A stretch of DNA of 64,000 nucleotides from assembly GCA_034111645.1 (NCBI GenBank), contig JAWUWW010000048.1, positions 1 through 64,000 of the forward strand, read 5' to 3'. The DNA comes from CANLBN01 sp034111645. GTDB lineage: Bacteria > Pseudomonadota > Gammaproteobacteria > Pseudomonadales > Cellvibrionaceae. Below are positions 1 through 8,748 of this stretch, in pieces; position 1 is the first letter of the stretch; every line of letters starts with the position of its first letter. The position numbers and the translations under genes are program-made. The notes under the pieces were generated by a model, which worked only from the letters and a program-made list of their open reading frames with translations, did not search any database and was not told the origin of the DNA.

Positions 1-316
1 TGTATCTAGTGCTAATTATTAATTAAGACTAAATTTTAATCACGGCATCAAGGTGGTTGAATTTAGCAATAGATTTTAGCAGCTACGTCAAAAAATTTTG
101 TAAGCCCAATATCTTCAATAATTTTTTTGCTCAATAGTCGGATGGCCTTGCTGTTATCTAGAGCTAATTATTAATTAAGACTAAATTTTAATCACGGCAT
201 CAAGGTGGTTGAATTTAGCTATTGAAGCATCTACGTCAATAAATTTTGTAAGCCCATTATCTTCAATAAACTTTCGGCACAATAGTCGGATGTCCTTGCT
301 GTTATCGAGTGCTAAT
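1..316. repeat. Tandem duplication of the ptsP 3' end (period about 152 bp)
   Basis: Bases 11-67 and 163-219 are identical over 57 bases, offset 152. The similarity then continues with substitutions and a net 4-base insertion in the left copy through about 162/316. The right copy is the true 3' end of ptsP (stop at 181-183). The left copy carries the same stop and tail but its frame is broken, so it is non-coding. Bases 1-10 resemble the join at 153-162, suggesting that another copy lies just outside the window. Confidence 0.9.
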
Positions 317-2478
317 GCTTCCGCTAATAAATTCGACGCCTGTTGTGTTGAGACGGATCTGATGAGCCATTTTATTTGTGGGATTTTCGAAGAGCTCATG
401 CTCAGTTTTCTAATGCCCATGCCCAGCAAGAGTATGACCGCCATAGGATCAGAGGCCAACTCACCGCATACGCTTAAAGGCAGCTTCATCGAATCTGCCA
501 TGGTTGCCACCCGATGTATCTCATTAATGATCGATGGGTGAACATGATCATAACGGCCGGCAACACGAGCGTTATTTCGATCTAAGGCCAACAGATACTG
601 GCTAAGGTCGTTAGAGCCTATCGAAATAAAATCGATTTTGTCACGCCAATACTTTAATAAAGAAATAGCCGACGGCACTTCAATCATCACGCCGACTTTT
701 GGATAAACCGGTTGCAGGCCTTCGGCCACTAGTTGCTCATAAGCCTGATCTAGCAAGGCGCGAAACTGATCTAACTCGTCAGTCGAACTTACCATTGGAA
801 TTAAAATGTGTAAGTCAATATCATCCGCTGCAGCCCTAATAATAGCTCTGACTTGGGTCATTAAAATTTGAATATTATCTAACGTAAAGCGGATGCCGCG
901 CCATCCTAGGGCTGGATTTTCTTCGCCACTAATCGCAAAGTAGGGCAGCTGTTTATCGCCACCAATATCGAGCGTCCGAAAATACACAGGCTTGCCTTTA
1001 TAAGCTTTGCAGACCTCACGATAGACATCTATTTGTTCTTGCTCTGATGGAAAGGTCTGACGAATCATAAATGGTATTTCTGTTCGATAAAGCCCCACCC
1101 CTTGCGCACCATTTTTTAGTCCGGGCAAAATATCGGCTAACAAACCGGTATTGCTAAACATACTGACAACACAGCCATCAGTCGTAACGGCGGGCTCGTA
1201 ACGCAATTCTTTTAACTGCTGATAGATTTCACGATTACTGGCAAGGGTTTTTTGGTAAGCCTCCAAAACAGCATCTGAAGGGCGACAAATCAATTGGCCG
1301 CTATTACCATCCAAAATTAATTTATCGATAGTTTCAAGGCGGTCGATGTCACCTAAGCCCATCACCGCAGGAATACCTAGTGCATTAGCCAGCACTGCAG
1401 TATGCGAAAGCGCAGAGCCACCAAAACAAGCAATACCAGCTAAGTATCTTTTGGGTATAGTGGCAATGTCTGAGACAGTAATATGCTTGCCTGCCAAAAT
1501 CACTGGAGCAGTTATCGCAGCAAGAGAATGTGCAGTGCCTACTGACTGATTTAACCAAACTTGATAAAGCTTGTTGCCTAAATGAGAAATGTCTTCACTG
1601 CGCGCGCGCAGATAAGGATCTTCCATTGATCGGAACAGTTTAGAAAAATAATTAATGCTCAGCTTAAGCGCCCAAGGTAGAGCATGGCCACGTTTTACTT
1701 CAGACTCCACTTTTTCGATTAACGTTTGATCGGATAACAACATCAAATAAGCATCAAAAATACCAGTGACTTCGGCGGATAATTGTTGACCCAAAATGGC
1801 CTGCTCGGCCTTAATGCCCGCCTTAGTCTCTTTTAGCAATATATGCCAACGCTCTAGCTCAAGCCGATGATCGTCATTTAAGCTTTCGGTTACATCCTCG
1901 AGACCAATTTTTTTGCAGTGCCATAAACTACCAATAGCAACTCCAGGCGCACCACTAATACCTTGATGACGCATGTTAGCCGATGATTTCTTTTTTGGGG
2001 TAAATGCCTCTGCGGGAATAACCAACGCGAGATGGCTCGCAAGCGTGACTAAAAAAGCTTCGCTATCAGCATCAAGCTTACAAGCTTGCGTGCGCTGAGC
2101 GACCAATACGCCAATCACTTCACCTCGCCGAACCAAAGGTACACCGCAAAAACTATGAAATTTTTCTTCTTTTGAAAATATGACGTAGAAGTAATCGGGA
2201 TGAAGTGCAGCATCATCAATATTTAAGGGGCGCTTACTGGTCGCAACAACATTGACGAGTCCACGACCTTGCGGAATTTTAATAGGATGATTAACGCTTA
2301 AGCCTTGGGTTGCTACTAAGCGCATATTGCCACTTTTATCGAGCCTATAAAGACTACAAACGTCAACGTTAATAGCCTCGCAGACCCCATGAACAAGAGC
2401 GTTAACCTGCTCACTCGCAGAGTTTAGGTGCGAGACTTTCTGCAGGATATTAACGAGTGCTTGTAGTGAGTTTGGCAT
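181..2478 (-). CDS. ptsP: PtsP, phosphoenolpyruvate-protein phosphotransferase of the nitrogen PTS (enzyme I-Ntr)
   Basis: This is the first phosphotransferase of the nitrogen-related PTS: it autophosphorylates from PEP and passes phosphate to NPr. An N-terminal GAF sensor domain covers about residues 1-155. The enzyme I part follows, with the phospho-histidine in GGSALSHTAV (His359), the PEP-binding TIM barrel and the late CGELASDP motif with the active-site Cys. The 765-aa length is normal for GAF-EI-Ntr proteins. It is divergent from fliK and cytoplasmic. Its 3' end is duplicated in tandem just downstream. No strong Shine-Dalgarno is visible at the start. Confidence 0.96.
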   Translation of the reverse strand: MPNSLQALVNILQKVSHLNSASEQVNALVHGVCEAINVDVCSLYRLDKSGNMRLVATQGLSVNHPIKIPQGRGLVNVVATSKRPLNIDDAALHPDYFYVIFSKEEKFHSFCGVPLVRRGEVIGVLVAQRTQACKLDADSEAFLVTLASHLALVIPAEAFTPKKKSSANMRHQGISGAPGVAIGSLWHCKKIGLEDVTESLNDDHRLELERWHILLKETKAGIKAEQAILGQQLSAEVTGIFDAYLMLLSDQTLIEKVESEVKRGHALPWALKLSINYFSKLFRSMEDPYLRARSEDISHLGNKLYQVWLNQSVGTAHSLAAITAPVILAGKHITVSDIATIPKRYLAGIACFGGSALSHTAVLANALGIPAVMGLGDIDRLETIDKLILDGNSGQLICRPSDAVLEAYQKTLASNREIYQQLKELRYEPAVTTDGCVVSMFSNTGLLADILPGLKNGAQGVGLYRTEIPFMIRQTFPSEQEQIDVYREVCKAYKGKPVYFRTLDIGGDKQLPYFAISGEENPALGWRGIRFTLDNIQILMTQVRAIIRAAADDIDLHILIPMVSSTDELDQFRALLDQAYEQLVAEGLQPVYPKVGVMIEVPSAISLLKYWRDKIDFISIGSNDLSQYLLALDRNNARVAGRYDHVHPSIINEIHRVATMADSMKLPLSVCGELASDPMAVILLLGMGIRKLSMSSSKIPQIKWLIRSVSTQQASNLLAEALALDNSKDIRLLCRKFIEDNGLTKFIDVDASIAKFNHLDAVIKI

Positions 2479-2750
2479 ACTATAAAACCATTAAAAATGA
2501 TTATTAGAAATATTAATAGCAATAGAATACTCGCAATCTACTAAAGATACAGCTGACTGGCAATCAACAAGTGATTATTCTCTATTGATCTTGTTACACG
2601 TCCATAATTTTTTAATTTCCGGTTTCTGTGGTTTTGGCATTACCTTTGCAATTTAATCTCTAACAGCAATATTTAGCACAAAAGCGGCAATGCTTTGCCG
2701 ATATATAAACGATAGTAAGTCACAGTTGTGATTACCTAAGAGAGGATATG
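2479..2750. other. Divergent ptsP-fliK intergenic region
   Basis: This 272-bp spacer separates two divergent genes. It holds a sigma-54 promoter reading toward fliK (2635-2650) and an AGAGGA ribosome-binding site at 2741-2746. I do not see a convincing sigma-70 promoter for ptsP or any RNA gene in it. Confidence 0.6.
2635..2650 (+). promoter_or_regulatory. Sigma-54 (RpoN) promoter of fliK
   Basis: TGGCAT-TACCT-TTGCA has the GG-N10-GC spacing required of a -24/-12 promoter and matches TGGCAC-N5-TTGC closely. It lies about 100 bases before fliK. RpoN control of flagellar genes is established in Pseudomonas and Vibrio. Confidence 0.75.
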
Positions 2751-4259
2751 ATGACGAATCAATTATTGCCACTATTAGAGTTAGGCGCTAGCAACAAGAT
2801 AAGCAGACCTTCGCCTGAGCGTGCTGTCGAAACTAAAGATCAAGGTTTTTCGAGGACATTTCAAGATGCAGAGAAAAAGATTACATCAAATAAAGCAGAT
2901 GCGCCGGCGACAAAAGACGCTCGTGCTGAACGTCAAGAGCCGTCAACTGAAAATAGCCGAGCTGCTGATAATGAATTGGATGATAATACAAAAGTAAGCT
3001 CGGCAAACGATAAAGAAGTTGATGCTCCAAGCGCATCAAAAGAAGCCGTCACCGCTGATAATGCTACCGATTCAGCAAATACGTCAAAAAGTGCTCAGGC
3101 TAGTAATGAAGATGATCTTAATAAAGAAAATAGCCTTAGCGAAGACGATACATATACAGTTGTCGCCTCATTTTTAAGCTCAGATTTAAGTGATCTTGCC
3201 GACACTGATTTACAACCATCATTAGAAGGGCTAATCAAACAATTACAAAGTCTCACAGAAGGCGTTGGCGAAGGTAACAACGGCGATGCTATCTTAAATG
3301 AAGGTTTTAGTGGTGAGTTTAATCCAGAAGCACTTCAGCAGCTAGTTGACGAGTTATTTGTCGATTCAAGCCAAGTGCCCATGCCTGCGGTAGCCGATAC
3401 TATTCAACAAGCGTTAAGTAATCAGCCTTTAACTATCGCAAGTGCGGCACAATTGATTAATGATTTGAAAAAATATGCGCAATTATCGCCAGCCACAGAG
3501 AATGCAGGCTTAAAATTCAGCGCTGCGTTAACGCCACAAGCTGGTTTAAGTGCTTTGGCTTCAAACAATTTTAGTAATCAAGCCAATATGTTGGGAGCAG
3601 GTTTGACCGGCGAGAACACGCAAACATTAACATTGCAAGCCAGTACTGATATTACCAGCAGTAGTATTAGCGACAAATTTATTGTCGATAAACTGAATTT
3701 TGCACAATTGTTAAATTCTACGGCTGCAGGCGCTGAGTCAAGCAGCGCTAAATTATCGACAGATATAAGTCCATTACAATCAATAAGTAATGTACCACTG
3801 ACGACTGCTGCTGTAGGTGCTAAGCCACAGTTAGCGATTGGGATGCCTTTTCAACAAGCTCAATGGGGCGAGGCGGTTGCTGAGCGTGTGATGTGGATGA
3901 GCTCTAAAGGTCTACAAGAGGCTGACATCCATCTAAACCCATCAGAGTTGGGGCCAATACACGTCAAAGTGTCCATTGTCGCAGAGCAGGCTCATGTTAG
4001 TTTTATCGTCAGTAATGCATCGGTTCGAGAAGCTCTTGATCAAAATGCGATACGTCTGCGCGAGATGTTTCACGGTGAGGGTCTTAATCTTGTCGATGTG
4101 GACGTATCTGATCAGTCACAGCAACAAACTAGTAGCTCAGAAGAGAATAGTGATAATCGTCATTTTAATGGACAAAACTCAGAGTCAGATGAACTTCAGC
4201 CTGAGAACCAAATGTCTATCAGCTCAAATGGCACAAGCATGTTGAGCCTTTATGCCTAA
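2751..4259 (+). CDS. fliK: FliK, flagellar hook-length control protein
   Basis: FliK is a secreted ruler that sets hook length and switches export specificity through FlhB. The middle is low-complexity, rich in Ala/Ser/Asp/Asn, as usual for FliK. The conserved C-terminal hook-length domain lies at about residues 370-470, with QWGEAVAERVMWM and the LNPSELGPIHVKV motif that defines the family. Adjacent ATGs occur at 2748 and 2751. AGAGGA at 2741-2746 is only 1 base from the first but 4 from the second, so 2751 is preferred. It is preceded by a sigma-54 promoter and begins the flagellar block; no fliJ lies upstream. Confidence 0.92.
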   Translation: MTNQLLPLLELGASNKISRPSPERAVETKDQGFSRTFQDAEKKITSNKADAPATKDARAERQEPSTENSRAADNELDDNTKVSSANDKEVDAPSASKEAVTADNATDSANTSKSAQASNEDDLNKENSLSEDDTYTVVASFLSSDLSDLADTDLQPSLEGLIKQLQSLTEGVGEGNNGDAILNEGFSGEFNPEALQQLVDELFVDSSQVPMPAVADTIQQALSNQPLTIASAAQLINDLKKYAQLSPATENAGLKFSAALTPQAGLSALASNNFSNQANMLGAGLTGENTQTLTLQASTDITSSSISDKFIVDKLNFAQLLNSTAAGAESSSAKLSTDISPLQSISNVPLTTAAVGAKPQLAIGMPFQQAQWGEAVAERVMWMSSKGLQEADIHLNPSELGPIHVKVSIVAEQAHVSFIVSNASVREALDQNAIRLREMFHGEGLNLVDVDVSDQSQQQTSSSEENSDNRHFNGQNSESDELQPENQMSISSNGTSMLSLYA

Positions 4260-4331
4260 TTAGATGCCAAATGTCTAGAGGTTGGTTAGGGCTCTTAGAT
4301 AAGATTAAACCGATATGGTTTGATCTAAGCC

Positions 4332-4441
4332 AAGGCCCGAATAACTTTATGTTAAGGTCCAAATAACTCTGCTTTAAGGTCTTAATACCAATAATTCAAG
4401 GCCATAATAACACTGGGTCAAGGTCCTAATCACAATATTTA
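4332..4441. repeat. Five-unit 22-bp degenerate tandem repeat
   Basis: Units start at 4332, 4354, 4376, 4398 and 4420, each exactly 22 bases, and all open with AAGG followed by a pyrimidine. The first half is conserved (approximately AAGGYCCNAATAAC) and the second half is variable. The 22-base period is two helical turns, so every AAGG box would face the same side of DNA. Confidence 0.85.
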
Positions 4442-4637
4442 ACTCGATATTCATGCTTCAATTTATATTATTCAAACTTTAACAAAGCTTAATCTGATTT
4501 TTAATAGCCATTAACTATCGCAATCCTTATTTAAGTATCATTTATCCTAATCTTTATCGTCACAGTCTTTTTATTTCTATTTTCTATTTCGTGCTTGTCT
4601 ATTTAGTCGCTAATAATGTAGATTCTTATTGGGCATT

Positions 4638-4653
4638 TGGCATATCTCTTGCT
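4638..4653 (+). promoter_or_regulatory. Sigma-54 (RpoN) promoter of the fliL operon
   Basis: TGGCAT-ATCTC-TTGCT shows the GG-N10-GC spacing and sits about 40 bases before the fliL ATG at 4694. With the similar site before fliK this indicates two RpoN-dependent transcription units. Confidence 0.78.
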
Positions 4654-4693
4654 GTAATGATTTTATAGAACAATTAAATGACGGATTTTTGGC

Positions 4694-5227
4694 ATGGCTG
4701 ATGAAGAAGAAAACACAGAATCTCAAGAAAAGCCTAAAAGTAGTAAGAAAAAGCTCATTATATTTATTGTTGTGGCTCTAATTTTGGTTGGGGCATCGGT
4801 TGGTGGGACTTTATTCGCTTTAAAAATGTTATCGCCAGAGGCAGAAATTGCTCAAGAATTAGATGCAGATGGTAACCCGATAGAGGAAGTTGTCGAGGAG
4901 ATAAAAGGCCCGGCTATTTATTTTCCTCTTAGACCTGCACTAATAGTTAACTACGATGTAAAAGGAAGACAGCGGTTTTTACAAGCTGAGATATCAATTA
5001 TGTCACGAGATGAAGAGGTGATTACGGCAGTTGAACTACATATGCCTATGGTACGGAATAGTTTAATTTTGCTCTTTAGTGGTCAAACTTATGATGAGTT
5101 ACAAACCGATGAAGGTCGCGAGTTGCTTAAGCTAGACTCATTAAAAGCACTGCAAAATATTATGCAACAAGAAATTGGTAAGCCAGGCATAGAAAAAATA
5201 CTGTTCACTAATTTTGTGATGCAATAA
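4694..5227 (+). CDS. fliL: FliL, flagellar basal-body-associated protein
   Basis: FliL is an inner-membrane protein that surrounds the stator and supports torque. The 177-aa sequence has a charged cytoplasmic N-terminus rich in Glu and Lys, one transmembrane segment at about residues 24-46, and a periplasmic domain with the family's conserved PAIYFPLRPALIVN-like strand. It is the first gene after the sigma-54 promoter at 4638, followed at 105 bases by fliM. Confidence 0.93.
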   Translation: MADEEENTESQEKPKSSKKKLIIFIVVALILVGASVGGTLFALKMLSPEAEIAQELDADGNPIEEVVEEIKGPAIYFPLRPALIVNYDVKGRQRFLQAEISIMSRDEEVITAVELHMPMVRNSLILLFSGQTYDELQTDEGRELLKLDSLKALQNIMQQEIGKPGIEKILFTNFVMQ

Positions 5228-5332
5228 GACGATTAAGTAAAATTAAATTTTAAGAAAGAATAGTTAAGAAAACTAATGATTAAAAAAGCGCGACAATAAC
5301 TACTAACCGAGTATTAACGAGAAAAATATCTT

Positions 5333-6361
5333 ATGGATTTACTCTCACAAGACGAGATTGATGCGTTACTCCATGGTGTAGATGATGGTGACGTTGATAC
5401 AGAAGATAATACTGATCCTAATGGGGTTAGTAGTTATGATTTAACCACTCAAGATCGTATTGTACGTGGGCGCATGCCAACGCTCGAAATGATCAATGAG
5501 CGATTTGCCCGATACACACGCATTAGTATGTTTAATTTGTTGCGTCGCACGGCAGATGTTGCTGCCGGTGGAATCAAAATTATAAAATTTGGTGAATACG
5601 TACACACTCTTTATGTGCCTACTAGTTTGAATATGGTTAAGTTTAGGCCTTTAAGGGGCACAGGCTTAATTGTATTAGATGCAAAACTTGTTTTCAAATT
5701 GGTGGATAACTTTTTTGGGGGTGATGGCCGTCATGCAAAAATCGAAGGTCGTGAATTTACGCCAACAGAACTTCGCGTTGTTCGTATAGTATTAGAGCGT
5801 GCATTTACCGATTTGAAAGAAGCTTGGCGAGCAGTAATACCTTTAGAATTTGATCTGGTGAATTCTGAAGTTAACCCTTCGATGGCAAATATAGTTAGTC
5901 CGAGTGAAGTTGTTGTTGTCAGCACTTTTCATGTCGAGCTTGATGGGGGTGGTGGTGACTTACAAATTACTATCCCTTATTCGATGATAGAACCGATTCG
6001 AGAAATGCTTGATGCTGGTTTGCAAAGCGATAGCGATGATAGAGATGATCGTTGGGTAAATTCACTGCGTGAAGATATTATGAATGCCAAGGTAAAGTTA
6101 GAGTGCGATATCATTCGTGACAAAATTCTTTTACGTGAAATTGTAGGTTTAAAGAAAGGCGATATCCTTCCCATAGAAATGTTGGATGTGCATAAAATTA
6201 ATGTGAATGGCGTGCCCATGTTTACGACTGAAATCGGTCAATCAAACGGTAACTTAGCATTAAAAATAACAGGGCACGTAGAAAAAGCCAAAATTGTAAG
6301 TTCGGGAATTCCAAGTTTAGAAAATCAAAAAGCCAAAAAAGAGGGTGCTTCAGATGAGTGA
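5333..6361 (+). CDS. fliM: FliM, flagellar motor switch protein
   Basis: FliM is the C-ring switch protein that binds phospho-CheY and sets rotation direction. The N-terminal CheY-binding peptide LLSQDEIDALL is intact. The central CheC-like domain follows, and the C-terminal SpoA (FliN-like) domain occupies the last 80 or so residues with GDILPIEML. At 342 aa the length is typical. The stop overlaps the start of fliN (ATG at 6354, TGA at 6359-6361), indicating translational coupling. Confidence 0.97.
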   Translation: MDLLSQDEIDALLHGVDDGDVDTEDNTDPNGVSSYDLTTQDRIVRGRMPTLEMINERFARYTRISMFNLLRRTADVAAGGIKIIKFGEYVHTLYVPTSLNMVKFRPLRGTGLIVLDAKLVFKLVDNFFGGDGRHAKIEGREFTPTELRVVRIVLERAFTDLKEAWRAVIPLEFDLVNSEVNPSMANIVSPSEVVVVSTFHVELDGGGGDLQITIPYSMIEPIREMLDAGLQSDSDDRDDRWVNSLREDIMNAKVKLECDIIRDKILLREIVGLKKGDILPIEMLDVHKINVNGVPMFTTEIGQSNGNLALKITGHVEKAKIVSSGIPSLENQKAKKEGASDE

Positions 6362-6824
6362 TGACGACAAAGAAAAACCAGCAAAAACTAAAGCAGAATC
6401 GACTGAGGAAGATCCATGGGCCGGTGCAATGGAAGAACAGGCCGCTAGTGAAGAAGATGATCCATGGGCAGGCGCAATGGAAGAGCAAGCCGATAAAGAG
6501 AAAAAAGTAGAAGCCATTGATCTGGAAAAATTTGAAGTGAGTCCTAATAAAACAAAAAAAATAGATCCAGATTTAGAAATAATTTTAGATGTTCCTGTCA
6601 ATATATCAATGGCAGTTGGTAGCACCTCTATTACTATTCGAAATCTTTTACAATTAAACCAAGGTTCAGTTATCGAGCTTGATAGGCTTGCGGGTGAACC
6701 CTTAGATGTTTTAGTCAACGGTACTTTAATCGCACACGGTGAGGTAGTTGTTGTTAATGAAAAGTTTGGGATCCGTATGACTGATGTTATTAGTCCTGCG
6801 GAAAGAATTAAAAATTTAGCCTAA
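6354..6824 (+). CDS. fliN: FliN, flagellar motor switch protein
   Basis: FliN pairs with FliM in the lower C-ring. The C-terminal SpoA domain (about the last 75 residues) carries VGSTSITIRNLLQLNQGSVIE-type sequence and is standard. The acidic N-terminal linker contains a tandem copy of DPWAGAMEEQ, at about residues 19-28 and 35-44; FliN proteins usually have a single DxWA-type segment. The ATG at 6354 overlaps the end of fliM and has AAAGAGGG 8 bases upstream; an in-frame GTG at 6345 is less likely. Confidence 0.95.
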   Translation: MSDDDKEKPAKTKAESTEEDPWAGAMEEQAASEEDDPWAGAMEEQADKEKKVEAIDLEKFEVSPNKTKKIDPDLEIILDVPVNISMAVGSTSITIRNLLQLNQGSVIELDRLAGEPLDVLVNGTLIAHGEVVVVNEKFGIRMTDVISPAERIKNLA

Positions 6825-6868
6825 GCGTTAATTAATTCTCTCGTTAGATCGAAATAAAAGAGTAAAAA

Positions 6869-7441
6869 ATGACTTTATTACTGATGTCAAATGCGAAACG
6901 TAAAATAACAATAGCTAAATCACTATTGGCGTTGGTATTTCTCTTTTTTGTTGATTTTTCGAGCGCCGCCGAAGAAGTTGTTCCACCCATTTCATATTCT
7001 TCTAGCATGATTAAAATGATGATGGGTTTAGCGGCAACGATTGTAATGATTTTTGTTGTTGTTTGGTTAATAAAACGAGTTGGCTACACAGGTTATAACC
7101 AAACTAATGGAATGAAAATTACAAGTACCTTAGCGTTATCGTCTAAAGAAAAATTAGTGGTGATTGAGGTTGAAGGAGAAAAAATTCTTATTGGTGTTGC
7201 CCCAGGTTTTGTTGGGCTGGTTAAAACATTAGAGCCAGACACACAAAAACAAGCGCTTATGACTGAAAATGCTGCACTCTCCCAGAATGGTCTGATTCGA
7301 TCCAATATAGACGGTGCTAATTCATCTGATGAAACTATGCCAAACGCGGCTTTTTCAAGACATAAAGTCGTCAACGATTTGTCTTCTTCTTTTGCAGAAA
7401 AGTTAAAAGCTGTTCTTAATAAAGGCGACACAGTGGGATGA
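6869..7441 (+). CDS. fliO: FliO, flagellar type III export assembly protein
   Basis: FliO is a small membrane protein that helps FliP assemble into the export gate. The 190-aa sequence has an N-terminal hydrophobic stretch resembling a signal sequence, a second transmembrane helix at about residues 45-67 (IVMIFVVVWLIKRV), and a cytoplasmic domain. The start is ATG after AAAAGAG. The stop TGA overlaps the fliP ATG by four bases (ATGA). Confidence 0.9.
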   Translation: MTLLLMSNAKRKITIAKSLLALVFLFFVDFSSAAEEVVPPISYSSSMIKMMMGLAATIVMIFVVVWLIKRVGYTGYNQTNGMKITSTLALSSKEKLVVIEVEGEKILIGVAPGFVGLVKTLEPDTQKQALMTENAALSQNGLIRSNIDGANSSDETMPNAAFSRHKVVNDLSSSFAEKLKAVLNKGDTVG

Positions 7442-8322
7442 ATATACTTAGATACTATGATTTATTTTTCATACAGCCTATATTGGTTAAAAAGTCGCTG
7501 ATCAAATTTTATTGTTTATTTATACTCGCAGTTTGTGTAATTTTTTTTCATCAATCGGCTTTTTCACAAAGTGCAGCTGAAAGTACATCTACAAATGCAA
7601 CAGCTACTGCATCTGCATTTGAAAACATTCAAAAGTTACCGTCTTTATCTGCCTTAAAAGTGACAACCGGTAGCGACGGTTCACAAGAGTATTCGGTGAG
7701 TATTCAGATACTTGCCATTATGACAGCATTGTCATTTATACCGGCATTGTTGTTAATGACCACATCATTTACACGAATTATTATTGTTTTTGCTATTTTA
7801 CGACAAGCTTTAGGTTTGCAGCAGTCGCCATCTAACCAAATTCTTATTGGTATGACATTGTTTTTGACGCTGTTTATTATGGCGCCAGTTTTTGATCAAG
7901 TGAATAAGCTGGCGCTCCAGCCCTATGTTAATGAACAAATAAGTTCTAAAGAGGCAATCGAGCGCACCATTAAACCTTTTCATACGTTTATGATGGCGCA
8001 AACCCGCGAGAGCGATTTAAAACTGTTTATGGATATCTCCAATACTAACGGTATTAATACTGCTGAAGAAGTTCCTATGATGGTGTTGATCCCATCTTTT
8101 ATAACTAGTGAATTAAAAACAGCTTTTCAAATTGGTTTTATTATATTTATTCCATTCTTGGTGATTGATATTGTTGTCGCGAGTGTGTTGATGGCAATGG
8201 GTATGATGATGTTATCACCGTTAATTATTTCATTACCGTTTAAAATTATGTTGTTCGTTTTAGTAGATGGCTGGGCTATGTTAATGGGAACCCTTGCGGC
8301 GAGTTACGGAATTTTACAATAA
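7438..8322 (+). CDS. fliP: FliP, flagellar type III export gate protein
   Basis: FliP forms the pentameric core of the flagellar export gate. The protein has a cleavable-type N-terminal signal (residues 1 to about 45), then transmembrane helices with the family motif MTSFTRIIIVFAILRQALG, the soluble mid-loop with KPFHTFMMAQTRESDL, and two C-terminal helices. At 294 aa it is longer than average because of the extended signal region. The ATG overlaps the fliO stop. Confidence 0.97.
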   Translation: MNILRYYDLFFIQPILVKKSLIKFYCLFILAVCVIFFHQSAFSQSAAESTSTNATATASAFENIQKLPSLSALKVTTGSDGSQEYSVSIQILAIMTALSFIPALLLMTTSFTRIIIVFAILRQALGLQQSPSNQILIGMTLFLTLFIMAPVFDQVNKLALQPYVNEQISSKEAIERTIKPFHTFMMAQTRESDLKLFMDISNTNGINTAEEVPMMVLIPSFITSELKTAFQIGFIIFIPFLVIDIVVASVLMAMGMMMLSPLIISLPFKIMLFVLVDGWAMLMGTLAASYGILQ

Positions 8323-8433
8323 ATATCTTACAATAAATAATAGACGCGCTCAAAACGGCTAGTTAAACATTTGAAGTATTTAAAAACTAATACGATTTCT
8401 AGGTATGATAAATTTGAGAATAGGATTAAAACA

Positions 8434-8703
8434 ATGACTCCAGAAGTGGTAATGGATTTATTCGGAAATGCCTTATACCTGTGTGTGTTAATGGTGTCAC
8501 TTATTGTTGGGCCTGGATTGGCTGTTGGTTTATTAGTTAGCGTGTTTCAGGCGGCAACGCAAATTAACGAGCAAACTTTAAGTTTCTTGCCAAGGCTATT
8601 AGTGACATTAGGCTCCATTATGTTTTTGGGTGGTTGGCTAATAAATGAATTTACAGAGTTATTTCACAGTTTGTTTATGAATATTCCAACCCTTATCGGT
8701 TGA
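8434..8703 (+). CDS. fliQ: FliQ, flagellar type III export gate protein
   Basis: FliQ (89 aa, exactly the usual length) has two transmembrane helices and joins FliP and FliR in the export gate. The sequence MTPEVVMDLF...LPRLLV matches the family from its first residue. The longer frame opens upstream at a TTG (8371), but the ATG at 8434 has TAGGA eight bases upstream and gives the family's normal N-terminus, so it is chosen here. Confidence 0.96.
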   Translation: MTPEVVMDLFGNALYLCVLMVSLIVGPGLAVGLLVSVFQAATQINEQTLSFLPRLLVTLGSIMFLGGWLINEFTELFHSLFMNIPTLIG

Positions 8704-8748
8704 TAACTTCTCGCCTCGATTAATTTTTGCTATTTAATGTGATTGAAC

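Larger units (their letters stand above)
4260..4693. other. fliK-fliL intergenic region with hairpin, tandem repeat and sigma-54 promoter
   Basis: This 434-bp gap is long for a flagellar operon. It contains a 10-bp imperfect inverted repeat at 4302-4326 (loop GATAT, one G-U pair) that could end the fliK transcript but lacks a T-tract, five 22-bp repeats at 4332-4441, and a sigma-54 promoter at 4638-4653. No ORF with coding character is seen. Confidence 0.7.

Noticed and set aside
4302..4326. Intrinsic terminator after fliK
   Set aside because: The stem is good but no T-tract follows, so I left it as an unassigned hairpin within the intergenic entry.
8371..8433. Longer FliQ beginning at TTG 8371
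   Set aside because: It would add 21 residues unlike the family; ATG 8434 has a ribosome-binding site and gives the standard 89-aa protein.
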